13,628 bases of DNA from Coemansia sp. RSA 1804 (taxonomy: Eukaryota; Kickxellomycota; Kickxellomycetes; Kickxellales; Kickxellaceae): NCBI GenBank assembly GCA_027578815.1, contig JANBTH010000620.1, forward strand, positions 1-13,628, given 5' to 3'. The notes under the pieces are model-generated. The model worked only from the letters and a program-made list of their open reading frames with translations. It was not told the DNA's origin and searched no databases. This document shows positions 1 to 7,720 of this stretch, piece by piece (position 1 is the stretch's first letter; each line of letters begins with the position of its first letter). A program made the position numbers and the translations under genes.

Positions 1-511
1 TGGCCAACCGTTGCACGAATCCAAACAAAATTCCGCAATGCGTGAGATAAAACGGACATGATGTCACACATTTAAAAATAATAGGACTGAGTTTAACCAC
101 CACCATGTCTGCGGGTCTCAGTGTGGACATGGTGTAATGAAATTGTAATGTCATCAGCACCAAAAACGGCAATACCAATGTTTGAAGGGGTGTCTGCTGG
201 ACAAAAGGCAGGTGCCATCACGTTTCACAGCAAGTCGGAAGAGGAGTCTCGGGTATTGTGAGTGAAAGAGAGAGCACCACCAACTCCACCAAGGCTTGTA
301 AAAGAAACAATTGATTTCTCCTTTGTTTTTTCTCTCTCCATACTCACCATTATCCACTTTTAATTGTCCTATCCATTATCACACCCTGTCCATATCACAT
401 TTGGTTTCGAGGGCAGTAGACCGGACACGGACCGAATACACAAACACACAAAGCAACCAACAGAGCAAGCGAGCACCAATAATCTAGCTGGTGATCTTTG
501 ATCCTGCCCCA
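1..511. other. Upstream region and leader of the HtrA-like protease gene
   Basis: No gene is supported here. The first 45 bases read 14 codons to a TGA in frame 1, which could be the tail of an upstream gene but is too short to judge. From about 180 to 511 the plus strand has no ATG, so the ATG at 512 would be the first start codon of any transcript beginning in that stretch. The leader just before the gene (about 430-490) is rich in CA and AAC/AGC, as is common in fungal 5' untranslated regions. I see no clear TATA box. Confidence 0.5.
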
Positions 512-3500
512 ATGTCACAGAAGGCGAATGACAACGCAAATCAGCAGCACCAGCACCAGCATCAGAGGCTGGGTGATCTGAGTGCGGAAGAAGGCCAGAC
601 AGCCGCCAGACGGAGCATCAGCAACGACAAGAACATCGACAACACCAACGATAACACCAACGATAACACCAACGATAACACCAACGATAACGACAGCAGT
701 GCGGGCGAGTGCACAGCGCACCACAGAACAACCAGCGACGATGGCGTGGCGGCATGTAGAGAGAATGCAGCTGGCGGCGCACAGACAGCAAAACGCCTGT
801 CGATTACATATGCGGAGGCGGGAGGCGCAGGGCGACGGCGGTCGCTGGCGTACTCGGACCTGATGGCAGTGTTCTATCCGCCGGGAATAGTGAGCCAGCC
901 AACTGTCACGGACGTGCCGTTTGAAAGCGCAGAGATACAGCAGCAGCAGGAGGAGCAGCAGCAGCTGGGGCGACTGGAGCGACTGGCGATCGGAGAACCC
1001 GGAGTGGCTATGGCTAGCTGGGAACCAACGCTGGAGCGAGCCATCAAGTCGATAGTGTCCATCAAGGCGCAGTGCGTGCGGTCGTTCGATACCGAGACCA
1101 GCGGCACATACACGGCAACGGGTTTTGTTGTAGACGCTGAGGCCGGACTGATTCTGTCAAACAGACACGTAGTCAATCCGGCGCCAATAGTGGCACAGGC
1201 AATCTTCGTCAACTACGAGGAAGTGGAGCTGGAACCAGTTTACCGCGACCCAGTGCACGACTTTGGCGTGTTCAGATACGATCCTAAAAAGCTGCGGTTC
1301 ATGCAGCCTGAGAGCATCCGTCTGGTGCCGCAAAAGGCCAAAGTGGGCATGGAGATCCGGGTGGTGGGCAACGATGCCGGCGAGAAGCTGTCGATTCTGG
1401 CTGGCACGCTTGCGCGCCTGGATCGGCCGGCGCCCGAGTACGGCGTGGGCGAGTACAACGACTTTAACACATTCTACCTACAGGCAGCGTCGGGAACAAG
1501 CGGCGGGTCATCGGGATCTCCAGTGCTTGATATCTTTGGCGACGCGGTTGCGCTCAATGCCGGCGGCGCTAGCAAGGCGGCATCGTCTTTCTATCTGCCG
1601 CTGGACCGTGTGGTGCGAGCGGTAGACCTGGTACGTCGCGGACTGCATGTGGACCGCGGGACCATTCAGACCGAGTTTGAGCATCTGTCGTACGATGAGC
1701 TAAGGCGCTTGGGACTGGCAACCGATGTCGAGACCAGGATGCGCGCAACGTTTCCGGCGTCGCAGGGAATGCTGGCGGTACGCATGGCGCTGCCGAGCGG
1801 ACCGGCCGACGGCAGTCTGCGCGCCGGCGACATAGTGGTAGCCGTCAACGGACAGCCGCTGGCCGGCTTTGCAGCGCTGGAGGCCGAGCTGGACGGCGCC
1901 GTCGGCGGCACTGTGCGAATTGGCGTGTGGCGCGGCACCAAGGCGTACGATGCGCGCATCAAGGTGCAGGACCTGCATGCGATAACGCCCAGCCGCTTCG
2001 TGGAGATTGGCGGCGGCGTGGTCAACGAGCTGTCGTACCAGATAGCGCGCAGCTACGGCATCGCTGTTGGCGGCGTCTACGTGGCAAGCAGCGGCCACAC
2101 GCTGGGATCCGGCAGCGTCTGGCGCGGCTCTGTGGTGCAGAGCGTCGGCGGTGTTGCCACGCCAGACCTCGATGCGTTTGTGCGCGCCGTCGGTGGTCTG
2201 CGCGAAGGCAGTCGCGTGCCCGTCCGCTTCTTCGAGCTTGCGCATCTGTATCGCCCAAAGATGATGATCATGAGCGTGGCCACGCACTGGCACGCCTTCC
2301 GCATGGCCGAGCGCGACGCTGCCGGTCTGTGGTGCTACCGCTCGCTGCAGGGCCCACAGCCGCCGCCGATCTCGGTTGCGCCGCAGCTGGCGTCGGCGTG
2401 GCAGCTGCCGTCATCGCTGGCGCCCGGCGACAGCGTGTGGCCCAGCATGGTGCTGGTTGACTTCCACATTCCGTATCTGATTGACGGCATGAAGAGCACG
2501 CGCTTCTCTGGCCCCGGCCTCATTGTCGACAGCCGTCGTGGCCTAGTTGTGTGCGACCGCGACACTGTGCCTATCAGCGTTGGCGACGTCTCCGTCACTA
2601 TTGCTGGATCGCTGGTTCTGGGCGCTGCCGTTGACTTTTTGCATCCCGTCTACAACTTTGCAGTTGTGCGCTACGATCCGCAGCAGATTGGCGCTACGCC
2701 TGTTGCCGACGTGCGCTTCCATCCTGACTACTTGAGCGGCGAGCGACGGCTGGAGCAGGGCGATTCCGTGTTTGTAGTAGCCATCGGCGGCGACCAGAGT
2801 CCCGTGGTGCGCCGCACACGCGTGGCATCGCGCGCCATGGTCAACACGCGCGAGTGTCTGCCGCCGCGCTTCCGCTGCCTCAATGTCGAGGGAATCAAGC
2901 TAAACGACCAGCCGTCCTGTCAGGGCGGCGTGCTGTGCGATGCCGACGGCCTGGTAACAGCGCTGTGGACCAGTGTGTCGTCGCAGGACTCAAACGGCAA
3001 GGACACGACCTCCATGACTGGCTTTGACGTATCGCTGCTGCGCGATACCCTGAGCGCGCTGGCCAACAGCGGCGCATATCCCGATGTCTACTCGCTGGAT
3101 GTTGAGCTGTGGACCATCCGCGCCGCTGCTGCGCGCTCACTCGGCCTTAGTCCCGAGCGGATTGCCCAGATCGACTCCAGCTCCAACCGTCTGCTCTACG
3201 TGCTTGGCATGCTGGCCACCGACACGCCTGCATCCAAGCTTCTTCATACCGGCGACATCATTCTGGAGAAGAACGGCGTGCCCGTGCGCGGCGTCGGCCA
3301 GATCAGCTCCATCAGCTCTGCCGACCCTGTCCGTCTTGTAGTGCTTCGCGACAGCGAGGAAGTCGTTCTGAGCGTTCCGCCCACACGCCTTGACGCAATG
3401 GAAACGCGGCGCGTTGTCCACTGGTCCGGCGCACTGGTGCAGGAGCCGTACCGCGCTGTGCTGGAGCAGGTGCGCTCCCTGCCGTCGTCCATCTATGTCT

Positions 3501-3781
3501 CGTGCACTCTGTACGGATCGCCTGCCAACTGCTACGGCCTGCGTCCCGGTATGTGGATCACCGAGGTCGAGGGATTCCCTGTTGCCACTGTTGCCGACTT
3601 CATTGCCACTCTTCGCAACATTGGCTCCACATCCTCGCATTACGTGCGTCTGACTGTTGTCAATAGGAACGAGGTTACGCGCATGCTCAGTCTGCGCCTC
3701 GACTCGCACTACTGGCCGTCGTGGGAGCTGGTCCGCGATCCTGCCGCTCCCGCCGGCTGGCGATCCATCCACTATCTCTAG
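512..3781 (+). CDS. NMA111: Nma111-type nuclear HtrA serine protease with two protease-like and four PDZ-like domains
   Basis: This 1089-residue protein belongs to the fungal Nma111/Ynm3 branch of the HtrA family. Yeast Nma111 is a nuclear serine protease linked to apoptosis and stress tolerance. The start is the first ATG; the open frame extends seven codons further upstream only to a GTG. Residues 1-165 are low complexity. The first protease domain (about 170-385) has His219 in SNRHVV, Asp250 in HDFG and Ser334 in GGSSGSPV, the expected triad order and spacing. PDZ-like domains follow at about 405-500 and 515-605. A second protease-like domain (about 645-825) has lost its triad: Asp684, Asn715 and Gln804 occupy the His, Asp and Ser positions. 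Two more PDZ-like domains lie near 890-960 and 990-1070. This order matches Nma111. The gene has no introns and ends in closely spaced in-frame stops (TAG TAA GCG TAG). It is somewhat longer than the yeast protein (about 1000 residues), largely at the N-terminus. Confidence 0.95.
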   Translation: MSQKANDNANQQHQHQHQRLGDLSAEEGQTAARRSISNDKNIDNTNDNTNDNTNDNTNDNDSSAGECTAHHRTTSDDGVAACRENAAGGAQTAKRLSITYAEAGGAGRRRSLAYSDLMAVFYPPGIVSQPTVTDVPFESAEIQQQQEEQQQLGRLERLAIGEPGVAMASWEPTLERAIKSIVSIKAQCVRSFDTETSGTYTATGFVVDAEAGLILSNRHVVNPAPIVAQAIFVNYEEVELEPVYRDPVHDFGVFRYDPKKLRFMQPESIRLVPQKAKVGMEIRVVGNDAGEKLSILAGTLARLDRPAPEYGVGEYNDFNTFYLQAASGTSGGSSGSPVLDIFGDAVALNAGGASKAASSFYLPLDRVVRAVDLVRRGLHVDRGTIQTEFEHLSYDELRRLGLATDVETRMRATFPASQGMLAVRMALPSGPADGSLRAGDIVVAVNGQPLAGFAALEAELDGAVGGTVRIGVWRGTKAYDARIKVQDLHAITPSRFVEIGGGVVNELSYQIARSYGIAVGGVYVASSGHTLGSGSVWRGSVVQSVGGVATPDLDAFVRAVGGLREGSRVPVRFFELAHLYRPKMMIMSVATHWHAFRMAERDAAGLWCYRSLQGPQPPPISVAPQLASAWQLPSSLAPGDSVWPSMVLVDFHIPYLIDGMKSTRFSGPGLIVDSRRGLVVCDRDTVPISVGDVSVTIAGSLVLGAAVDFLHPVYNFAVVRYDPQQIGATPVADVRFHPDYLSGERRLEQGDSVFVVAIGGDQSPVVRRTRVASRAMVNTRECLPPRFRCLNVEGIKLNDQPSCQGGVLCDADGLVTALWTSVSSQDSNGKDTTSMTGFDVSLLRDTLSALANSGAYPDVYSLDVELWTIRAAAARSLGLSPERIAQIDSSSNRLLYVLGMLATDTPASKLLHTGDIILEKNGVPVRGVGQISSISSADPVRLVVLRDSEEVVLSVPPTRLDAMETRRVVHWSGALVQEPYRAVLEQVRSLPSSIYVSCTLYGSPANCYGLRPGMWITEVEGFPVATVADFIATLRNIGSTSSHYVRLTVVNRNEVTRMLSLRLDSHYWPSWELVRDPAAPAGWRSIHYL
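641..688 (+). repeat. Four exact 12-bp tandem repeats in the protease gene
   Basis: The unit AACACCAACGAT occurs four times in a row with no mismatch and codes for NTND repeated four times (residues 44-59 of the protease). A 12-bp unit keeps the frame when the copy number changes. The repeat sits in the disordered N-terminal extension, well before the catalytic domain. Confidence 0.95.
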
Positions 3782-4155
3782 TAAGCGTAGTAGTGGTATT
3801 CTGTACCAATTCTCTTTATGTATCTGTCAAACCATTACAGTCAACGCCAGCTCAGGTTTCTTTTCGCTCTTGTTCTACTCGATCAATCCGTAAAGGAGCC
3901 TGTATATCTTGATCTACTACTCTAGCTTGGGTTAGGGGGGAATGTGTATTTTTTTTTTGGAAGACCGTTTCCTATTAATCAGCAAAGCAGTGGCAACAGA
4001 AATGATCTCATTGCATTTTCGCTCGATCCCTCCCTAGTTCTTCTTTCTTCTTTCTTCTTTTCTTTCATTCCTTCTGACTTGCAATATTAGCTCTGCTTCC
4101 TCCTCTCTGATCTTTCATAGCGCCTGGATCCCAGCGAAATAAAGTATTTTTAAGA
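3782..4155. other. Intergenic region: protease 3' end and hydrolase promoter
   Basis: No gene is seen. The left part should hold the protease 3' untranslated region; there is no clear AATAAA near the stop. A run of ten T lies at 3949-3958. The right part is a CT-rich promoter or leader. An AATAAA at 4138-4143 lies only 13 bases before the next ATG, so it is more likely leader sequence of the hydrolase gene than a protease polyadenylation signal. Confidence 0.5.
4021..4076 (+). promoter_or_regulatory. CT-rich block upstream of the hydrolase gene
   Basis: This stretch of almost pure C and T on the plus strand lies about 80-135 bases before the ATG at 4156. Pyrimidine blocks of this kind are common just upstream of transcription starts in filamentous fungi. 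The 16-base core CTTCTTTCTTCTTTCT at 4040-4055 recurs exactly at 5842-5857, before the gluconokinase gene. A promoter role is inferred from position and composition only. Confidence 0.4.
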
Positions 4156-4890
4156 ATGTCTTTCCCATCGGTCTGCTGCAACACGCCGCCTGTCAAGGCA
4201 ACGTATATGCCCAAGGGACAGAAGAACATCCACGGCGACATCCAGTACTACACCGCTGGCAGCAAGGATTCAAAGCGCGCCATCATCGTCAGCTACGACA
4301 TCTTTGGCTTCCATGCCAATGTCATCCAGCTATGCGACATCCTGGCCAGTCTTGGGTTCTACGTCATCCTGCCCGATCTTCTTCGCGGCGAGCCGCTGAC
4401 CGAGGCCGATCTGGGCAAACCTGGAGTGTTTGCCAGCTTCACCAAGAACGCCGGCAGCTGGGACAACATCAAGCCAATGTACGCAAAGGCGCTGGAGCAC
4501 GTCAAGGAGTGCGGAATAACGGCGGTGGGCCTCGTTGGCTTCTGCTGGGGCGGAAAAATGGTAGTGTCCGCACTGTCTGAGCTCGATGGCCTTTCGGGCG
4601 GCGCCATAGTGCACCCAGCTCTCATCCAGTCTGGCGACTTTGCACACGTCAACGCCCCGCTGATGGTGCTGCCAAGCAAGGACGAGCCCGACTTTACCGC
4701 CGACTTTGCAGCCCTCAAGAGCAAGCCATTCTTCTCAGAGTGCTACATGGAGCGCTTTGACGACATGTTCCATGGCTTTTGCGGCGCGCGTGGCGACTGG
4801 TCCAACCAAGAGCAGGCCAAACGCGCCAACGACGCAATCAGCATGCTTGCAAAGTTCTTTGTCAGCCTCATGCCCGAGCAGAAATCATAA
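4156..4890 (+). CDS. Dienelactone hydrolase family protein, copy 1
   Basis: This 244-residue alpha/beta hydrolase matches the dienelactone hydrolase (carboxymethylenebutenolidase-like) family in length and motifs. The nucleophile is Cys130 in GFCWGG, the acid is probably Asp176 in SKDEPDF, and the base is His206 in FHGFCGARGDW. The spacing (46 and 30 residues) is close to that of bacterial dienelactone hydrolase. YDIFGFH near residue 47 and LPDLLRG near 72 are other family hallmarks. The N-terminus MSFPSVCCNTPPV is shared with the paralog at 6798-7541, which supports the chosen ATG. No signal peptide is seen, so the protein is probably cytosolic. Bacterial relatives hydrolyse dienelactone during chloroaromatic breakdown; fungal members such as yeast Aim2 mostly lack a firm substrate, so none is assigned here. 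The 3' end faces SmG, 75 bases away. Confidence 0.93.
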   Translation: MSFPSVCCNTPPVKATYMPKGQKNIHGDIQYYTAGSKDSKRAIIVSYDIFGFHANVIQLCDILASLGFYVILPDLLRGEPLTEADLGKPGVFASFTKNAGSWDNIKPMYAKALEHVKECGITAVGLVGFCWGGKMVVSALSELDGLSGGAIVHPALIQSGDFAHVNAPLMVLPSKDEPDFTADFAALKSKPFFSECYMERFDDMFHGFCGARGDWSNQEQAKRANDAISMLAKFFVSLMPEQKS

Positions 4891-4965
4891 ACCTAGCACA
4901 CTTTTTTTCTATTTACTCCAAATTTTGTCGTTTAGTCTACAACACGAAAAACACGACTACTATCA

Positions 4966-5202
4966 TTATGCATCAATCGGTTCAAGTGCTTCTAGTGCAA
5001 CGATACTGTTTCCACGGACCACAACCACACCAAGAGGTTCGTACTCGCCTTCGCCAATCTCCTCGTGCGCCTCGGCAAGATGCAGATTCATAAATGCATC
5101 GTATCCACGAAGAACGCCCACTATGCTCCGGTTGGCGTTGAGCTGCAAATGCAGCTTCTTGTCCATGTACGCTCGGAGTTCTGGACCCGCTGTCTTTCCC
5201 AT
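4966..5202 (-). CDS. Small nuclear ribonucleoprotein G (SmG)
   Basis: This 78-residue protein is the core spliceosomal SmG subunit (SNRPG; Smx2 in yeast), one of seven Sm proteins forming the ring on U1, U2, U4 and U5 snRNAs. The N-terminal segment PELRAYMDKKLHLQLN is typical of SmG. The Sm1 motif spans about 16-45 and includes the RNA-contact region YDAFMNL (34-40). The Sm2 motif spans about 57-71 and ends in VVRGNSIVALE. The RGNSI sequence and the length, against 76-77 residues in human and yeast, point to SmG rather than LSm7. The ATG is the complement of 5200-5202 and no intron is needed. The gene converges on hydrolase copy 1 and diverges from gluconokinase. Confidence 0.95.
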   Translation of the reverse strand: MGKTAGPELRAYMDKKLHLQLNANRSIVGVLRGYDAFMNLHLAEAHEEIGEGEYEPLGVVVVRGNSIVALEALEPIDA

Positions 5203-5257
5203 GTTTTATATTTTTTGGCTGAATCTATGCGTGCTGCTCGCTGTTTCGCAGAAGGTG

Positions 5258-5264
5258 TATATAT
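5258..5264 (-). promoter_or_regulatory. Candidate TATA element for SmG
   Basis: The minus strand reads ATATATA here, about 56-62 bases upstream of the SmG start codon. This fits a TATA element followed by a short leader. The assignment rests on sequence and distance only. Confidence 0.35.
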
Positions 5265-5816
5265 GAGTACAAGGAACGGCTGGTTCACGTAGAGCAGAGT
5301 ATATGGGAGAACAGATTAATAAGAAGGCGTTTTGAAAGCAATTGTTATGAATCCACGGTTTGTTTTTGTTTTTTTGCCCGTGGGCGCCACAGAAGAATGG
5401 CGTGTGCACAAATGACATCAACAGACAAAAAGGAGATTGTATTGGGATCAGTCACATGATTGTGGCATTGATTGCGATGGCTGAATGGAATGGTCTTCGT
5501 TAGAAGATGTCCGTGCTCGATTATCCCGTCTTTAGAGACTGAAAGATGGCGCTGTTCTAAAGTGCAAGTCGCATTGATCAAACACTAACAGAAACAATCA
5601 TCACCAGATGCCAAGATCGTGCAGAAGAGAAGTGGATTTATGCTCGTCAGTGCGAGGGAAGAGAAGGCGGCGGGTAAGGTTCTTTTCGGAGAACGGAAAA
5701 TATAATTTTTTTTACTGGATGCCTTTTTTTCCGTCTGCAGCTCTGCCTTTTATTCACAACTGTTTGCATCTCCCCTTCTTGTTTCTCCTTTTCTACACAC
5801 GGAAACTGTAATAATC

Positions 5817-5878
5817 GCCCTCCTTTTTTCTTGCCAAAGCTCTTCTTTCTTCTTTCTCTTTTCTCTTCCTTCCTTTTG
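5817..5878 (+). promoter_or_regulatory. CT-rich block upstream of gluconokinase
   Basis: This stretch is nearly all C and T apart from a short break at 5833-5840, and ends about 10 bases before the ATG at 5889. It shares an exact 16-base core with the block before hydrolase copy 1. It could be a promoter or leader pyrimidine block, or the pyrimidine tract of a 3' splice site, because ACCAG follows at 5881-5885. Confidence 0.4.
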
Positions 5879-5888
5879 TGACCAGGCA

Positions 5889-6554
5889 ATGCGTGTGGAG
5901 GGATCCTACAGCGTGTACCCGGTGCGTGCTATCATTGTAATGGGTGTGGGCGGGTGCGGAAAGACGACGATAGGCACCAGGCTTGCGCATCTTCTCGGGG
6001 ATGCGCCGTTTATCGACGCGGATGCGCTGCATTCGGCAGAGTGTGTGGAAAAGATGTCAAAGGGCCATCCGCTCACCGACAGCGACCGCTGGCCGTGGCT
6101 AGGGCGTGTGCGTGAGGAGATCGAGAAGGAGGCCAACAAACTGGTAAAGAACCAGGATATTCCAGCAGCGGAAACGCGCAAGATCGTAGAAGAGCACTCA
6201 CATCAGCCGTCTTTGCGGTACTTGTATGTTGTCTGCGCATGCTCATCGCTTAAGCGCAGCTACCGAGAACTTTTGTCCCGCAGCGACCCAGACACAACGG
6301 CGGATGCCCAGACTACTCACGACACCGTCTTTCTACATATCAATGTGAACAAGCAGGAGCTTGCAAGGCGGCTTGCCGTTCGCCCTGACCACTTCTTCGG
6401 ACTGCCGATGCTTGATTCGCAGCTCGAGACGCTGGAGCCGCCCGACGCGACACGCGAAGCTGCAATCGTTGTACAGGGGAACAATTCGGTCGACGACGTG
6501 GTGAAGGATGCTTACTACAAAGTTACCCACTATATCACGAAAAACTCGCTGTAG
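5889..6554 (+). CDS. Gluconokinase
   Basis: This 221-residue enzyme phosphorylates D-gluconate with ATP to 6-phosphogluconate, which enters the pentose phosphate pathway. The P-loop is MGVGGCGKTTIG (residues 18-29), with Lys25 in Walker A. The gluconate-binding stretch includes DADALHS (43-49) and GHPLTDSDRWPWL (59-71). CSSLKRSYRELL (118-129) is the usual CSALK motif, FLH lies at 148-150, and the C-terminal HFF...ML.SQ...LEPP block lies at 168-185. These appear in the order seen in GntK, human IDNK and yeast YDR248C. The protein is about 35 residues longer than bacterial GntK, with additions at the N-terminus, around 105-113 and near 131-145. The ATG is in acceptable context. A longer spliced form starting at 5608 cannot be excluded. 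It converges on hydrolase copy 2. Confidence 0.93.
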   Translation: MRVEGSYSVYPVRAIIVMGVGGCGKTTIGTRLAHLLGDAPFIDADALHSAECVEKMSKGHPLTDSDRWPWLGRVREEIEKEANKLVKNQDIPAAETRKIVEEHSHQPSLRYLYVVCACSSLKRSYRELLSRSDPDTTADAQTTHDTVFLHINVNKQELARRLAVRPDHFFGLPMLDSQLETLEPPDATREAAIVVQGNNSVDDVVKDAYYKVTHYITKNSL

Positions 6555-6627
6555 GTATTGAGGTTGGATCCTTGTCTATCTTTTCTCTTTTGTGGTAGGG
6601 TTTTTTTAAAAGCAATGTATGAAGTGT

Positions 6628-6648
6628 GTAGTAGTAGTAGTAGTAGTA
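6628..6648 (+). repeat. (GTA)7 microsatellite
   Basis: Seven perfect GTA units lie in the 243-base region between the convergent stops of gluconokinase and hydrolase copy 2, 73 bases after the gluconokinase stop. The tract is probably in its 3' untranslated region. Confidence 0.9.
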
Positions 6649-6679
6649 CTTTTATGATCCAAAGAGTAAATTAAATGGC

Positions 6680-6685
6680 TTTATT
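6680..6685 (-). other. Candidate polyadenylation signal for hydrolase copy 2
   Basis: The minus strand reads AATAAA here, about 112 bases beyond the stop codon of the minus-strand hydrolase. It is the only canonical hexamer noted in this convergent gap, and its position fits a 3' untranslated region of ordinary length. Confidence 0.45.
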
Positions 6686-6797
6686 AAACAGCCAGCTTTA
6701 TCTTCTTCATGGAATTGAAAAACAACAGAATGAAAAAGCTAGATGATAGCTAGGCCAACAAGCAAACTGCATGTTTTCATAGACAATTCTCCGACAT

Positions 6798-7541
6798 CTA
6801 CGCAAGAAGGGTCTTCTTGAAAAAGCCCACAGTCATCTGGATCGCCTTGTTAACATCGCCAGACACTTCGGGCTTGGAGAAGTCGCCGCGAGCTGCACAG
6901 AAGCCGTGGATCTGGCTGTCAAAGCGCTCCATATACGACGTCTCGCCAAACGGCTTGGCCTTGGCAATTGCAAAAGACTCTGTAAAGTCCGGCTCGTCCT
7001 TGGTAGGTAGCAGTAGGATAGGGCCGGCCGCATTCTCAAAGTCCTTCTTCTCCAGTGCTGATGGATGGATCAGCACACCGCTCTTTACAGAGGTGCCAAG
7101 GAACTTCTCCGACTCCTCAGTAAGAGCGCTCATGACCAGCTTTGCTCCCCAGCAGAACCCGACGGCGCCAACACTTTCGACACCCTCGGTGCGCAGAATC
7201 TCAACCGCTGTTCTGAAAATGTCCTTATTGTGCTCCCATGCTGCTCTGTTCGCCATAAATTCGGGGATCCATGTGCCGTTGCTCATCTTTTCTGCCGTTA
7301 TTGGGTCTCCACGCAGAAAGTCTGGCATGATGACGCGGAATCCAGAGCGGCCGAGGATATCAGCAACCTGAAGCGAGTTTGGATGAAATCCAAAGATATC
7401 GTAGCAGAACACAATGCCGATCTTGTTTCCTTTCTCGCCAGCAAAATAATACTCGACATTATCCTTCGTGCTCGTCTCTCCGGCCGGCTTGTAATCGGCC
7501 TCGACTGGAGGCGTGTTGCAGCAGGCTGAGACAAAGGACAT
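6798..7541 (-). CDS. Dienelactone hydrolase family protein, copy 2
   Basis: This 247-residue hydrolase is a paralog of the protein at 4156-4890. The two align along their whole length, with roughly four to five residues in ten identical by eye. The triad is Cys130 in GFCWGAK, probably Asp182 in TKDEPDF, and His212 in IHGFCAARGDF. YDIFGFH and MPDFLRG are conserved. The frame stays open for 64 codons upstream but that stretch has no ATG, only a GTG at its far end. The start is therefore MSFVSACCNTPPV, which matches the paralog. Relative to copy 1 there is a short insertion (about residues 145-155) before the strand leading to HPSAL. The protein is probably cytosolic. The substrate is unknown and may differ from that of copy 1. 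Confidence 0.93.
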   Translation of the reverse strand: MSFVSACCNTPPVEADYKPAGETSTKDNVEYYFAGEKGNKIGIVFCYDIFGFHPNSLQVADILGRSGFRVIMPDFLRGDPITAEKMSNGTWIPEFMANRAAWEHNKDIFRTAVEILRTEGVESVGAVGFCWGAKLVMSALTEESEKFLGTSVKSGVLIHPSALEKKDFENAAGPILLLPTKDEPDFTESFAIAKAKPFGETSYMERFDSQIHGFCAARGDFSKPEVSGDVNKAIQMTVGFFKKTLLA

Positions 7542-7712
7542 TTTCTTTCCAGTTAACTTCTTGGGACTCGCTTGGTGGTCGCTACGCGTGCGTATGAGAT
7601 GGGCTGGTACTAGAGATGCTGAGACGGTTGTATGTTTATGATATAACTTGGTTACCTTGTTGCTTGTGAAGACAATGTCAATTCCTTTTCCAGTCTGGTC
7701 CACATGGCTTTC

Positions 7713-7720
7713 TTTTATAT
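7713..7720 (-). promoter_or_regulatory. Candidate TATA box for hydrolase copy 2
   Basis: The minus strand reads GGATATAAAAG around this point, a good match to a TATA box. It lies about 170 bases upstream of the ATG at 7541, which leaves room for a leader of 60 to 140 bases. An ATG at 7705-7703 opens a 17-codon frame but sits so close to the TATA box that it is probably not in the mRNA. Confidence 0.45.

Larger units (their letters stand above)
5203..5888. promoter_or_regulatory. Divergent intergenic region between SmG and gluconokinase
   Basis: This 686-base stretch separates two divergent genes and should contain both promoters. The SmG side has an AT-rich TATA-like element. An E-box-like TCACATGA lies at 5452-5459 and an ATTGG (CCAAT on the other strand) near 5441-5445. 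The gluconokinase side becomes T-rich and then CT-rich (5817-5877). A short open frame from ATG 5608 to a GTAAGG at 5674 may be a leader exon, described among the findings. No independent gene is convincing. Confidence 0.5.

Noticed and set aside
154..357. Minus-strand open frame rich in Trp and Phe
   Set aside because: It begins with GTG, matches no family and lies in the presumed promoter of the protease gene.
1700..2293. Long antisense open frame of 197 codons inside the protease gene, and another at 3137-3772
   Set aside because: They mirror the GC-rich codon use of the real gene, lack recognisable domains and have no promoter context.
3929..3940. TTAGGGGGG resembling telomere repeat
   Set aside because: Only one partial unit is present and it sits between ordinary genes.
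7652..7705. 17-codon upstream ORF on the minus strand before hydrolase copy 2
   Set aside because: It starts only about 8 bases from the candidate TATA box, so it is unlikely to be within the transcript.
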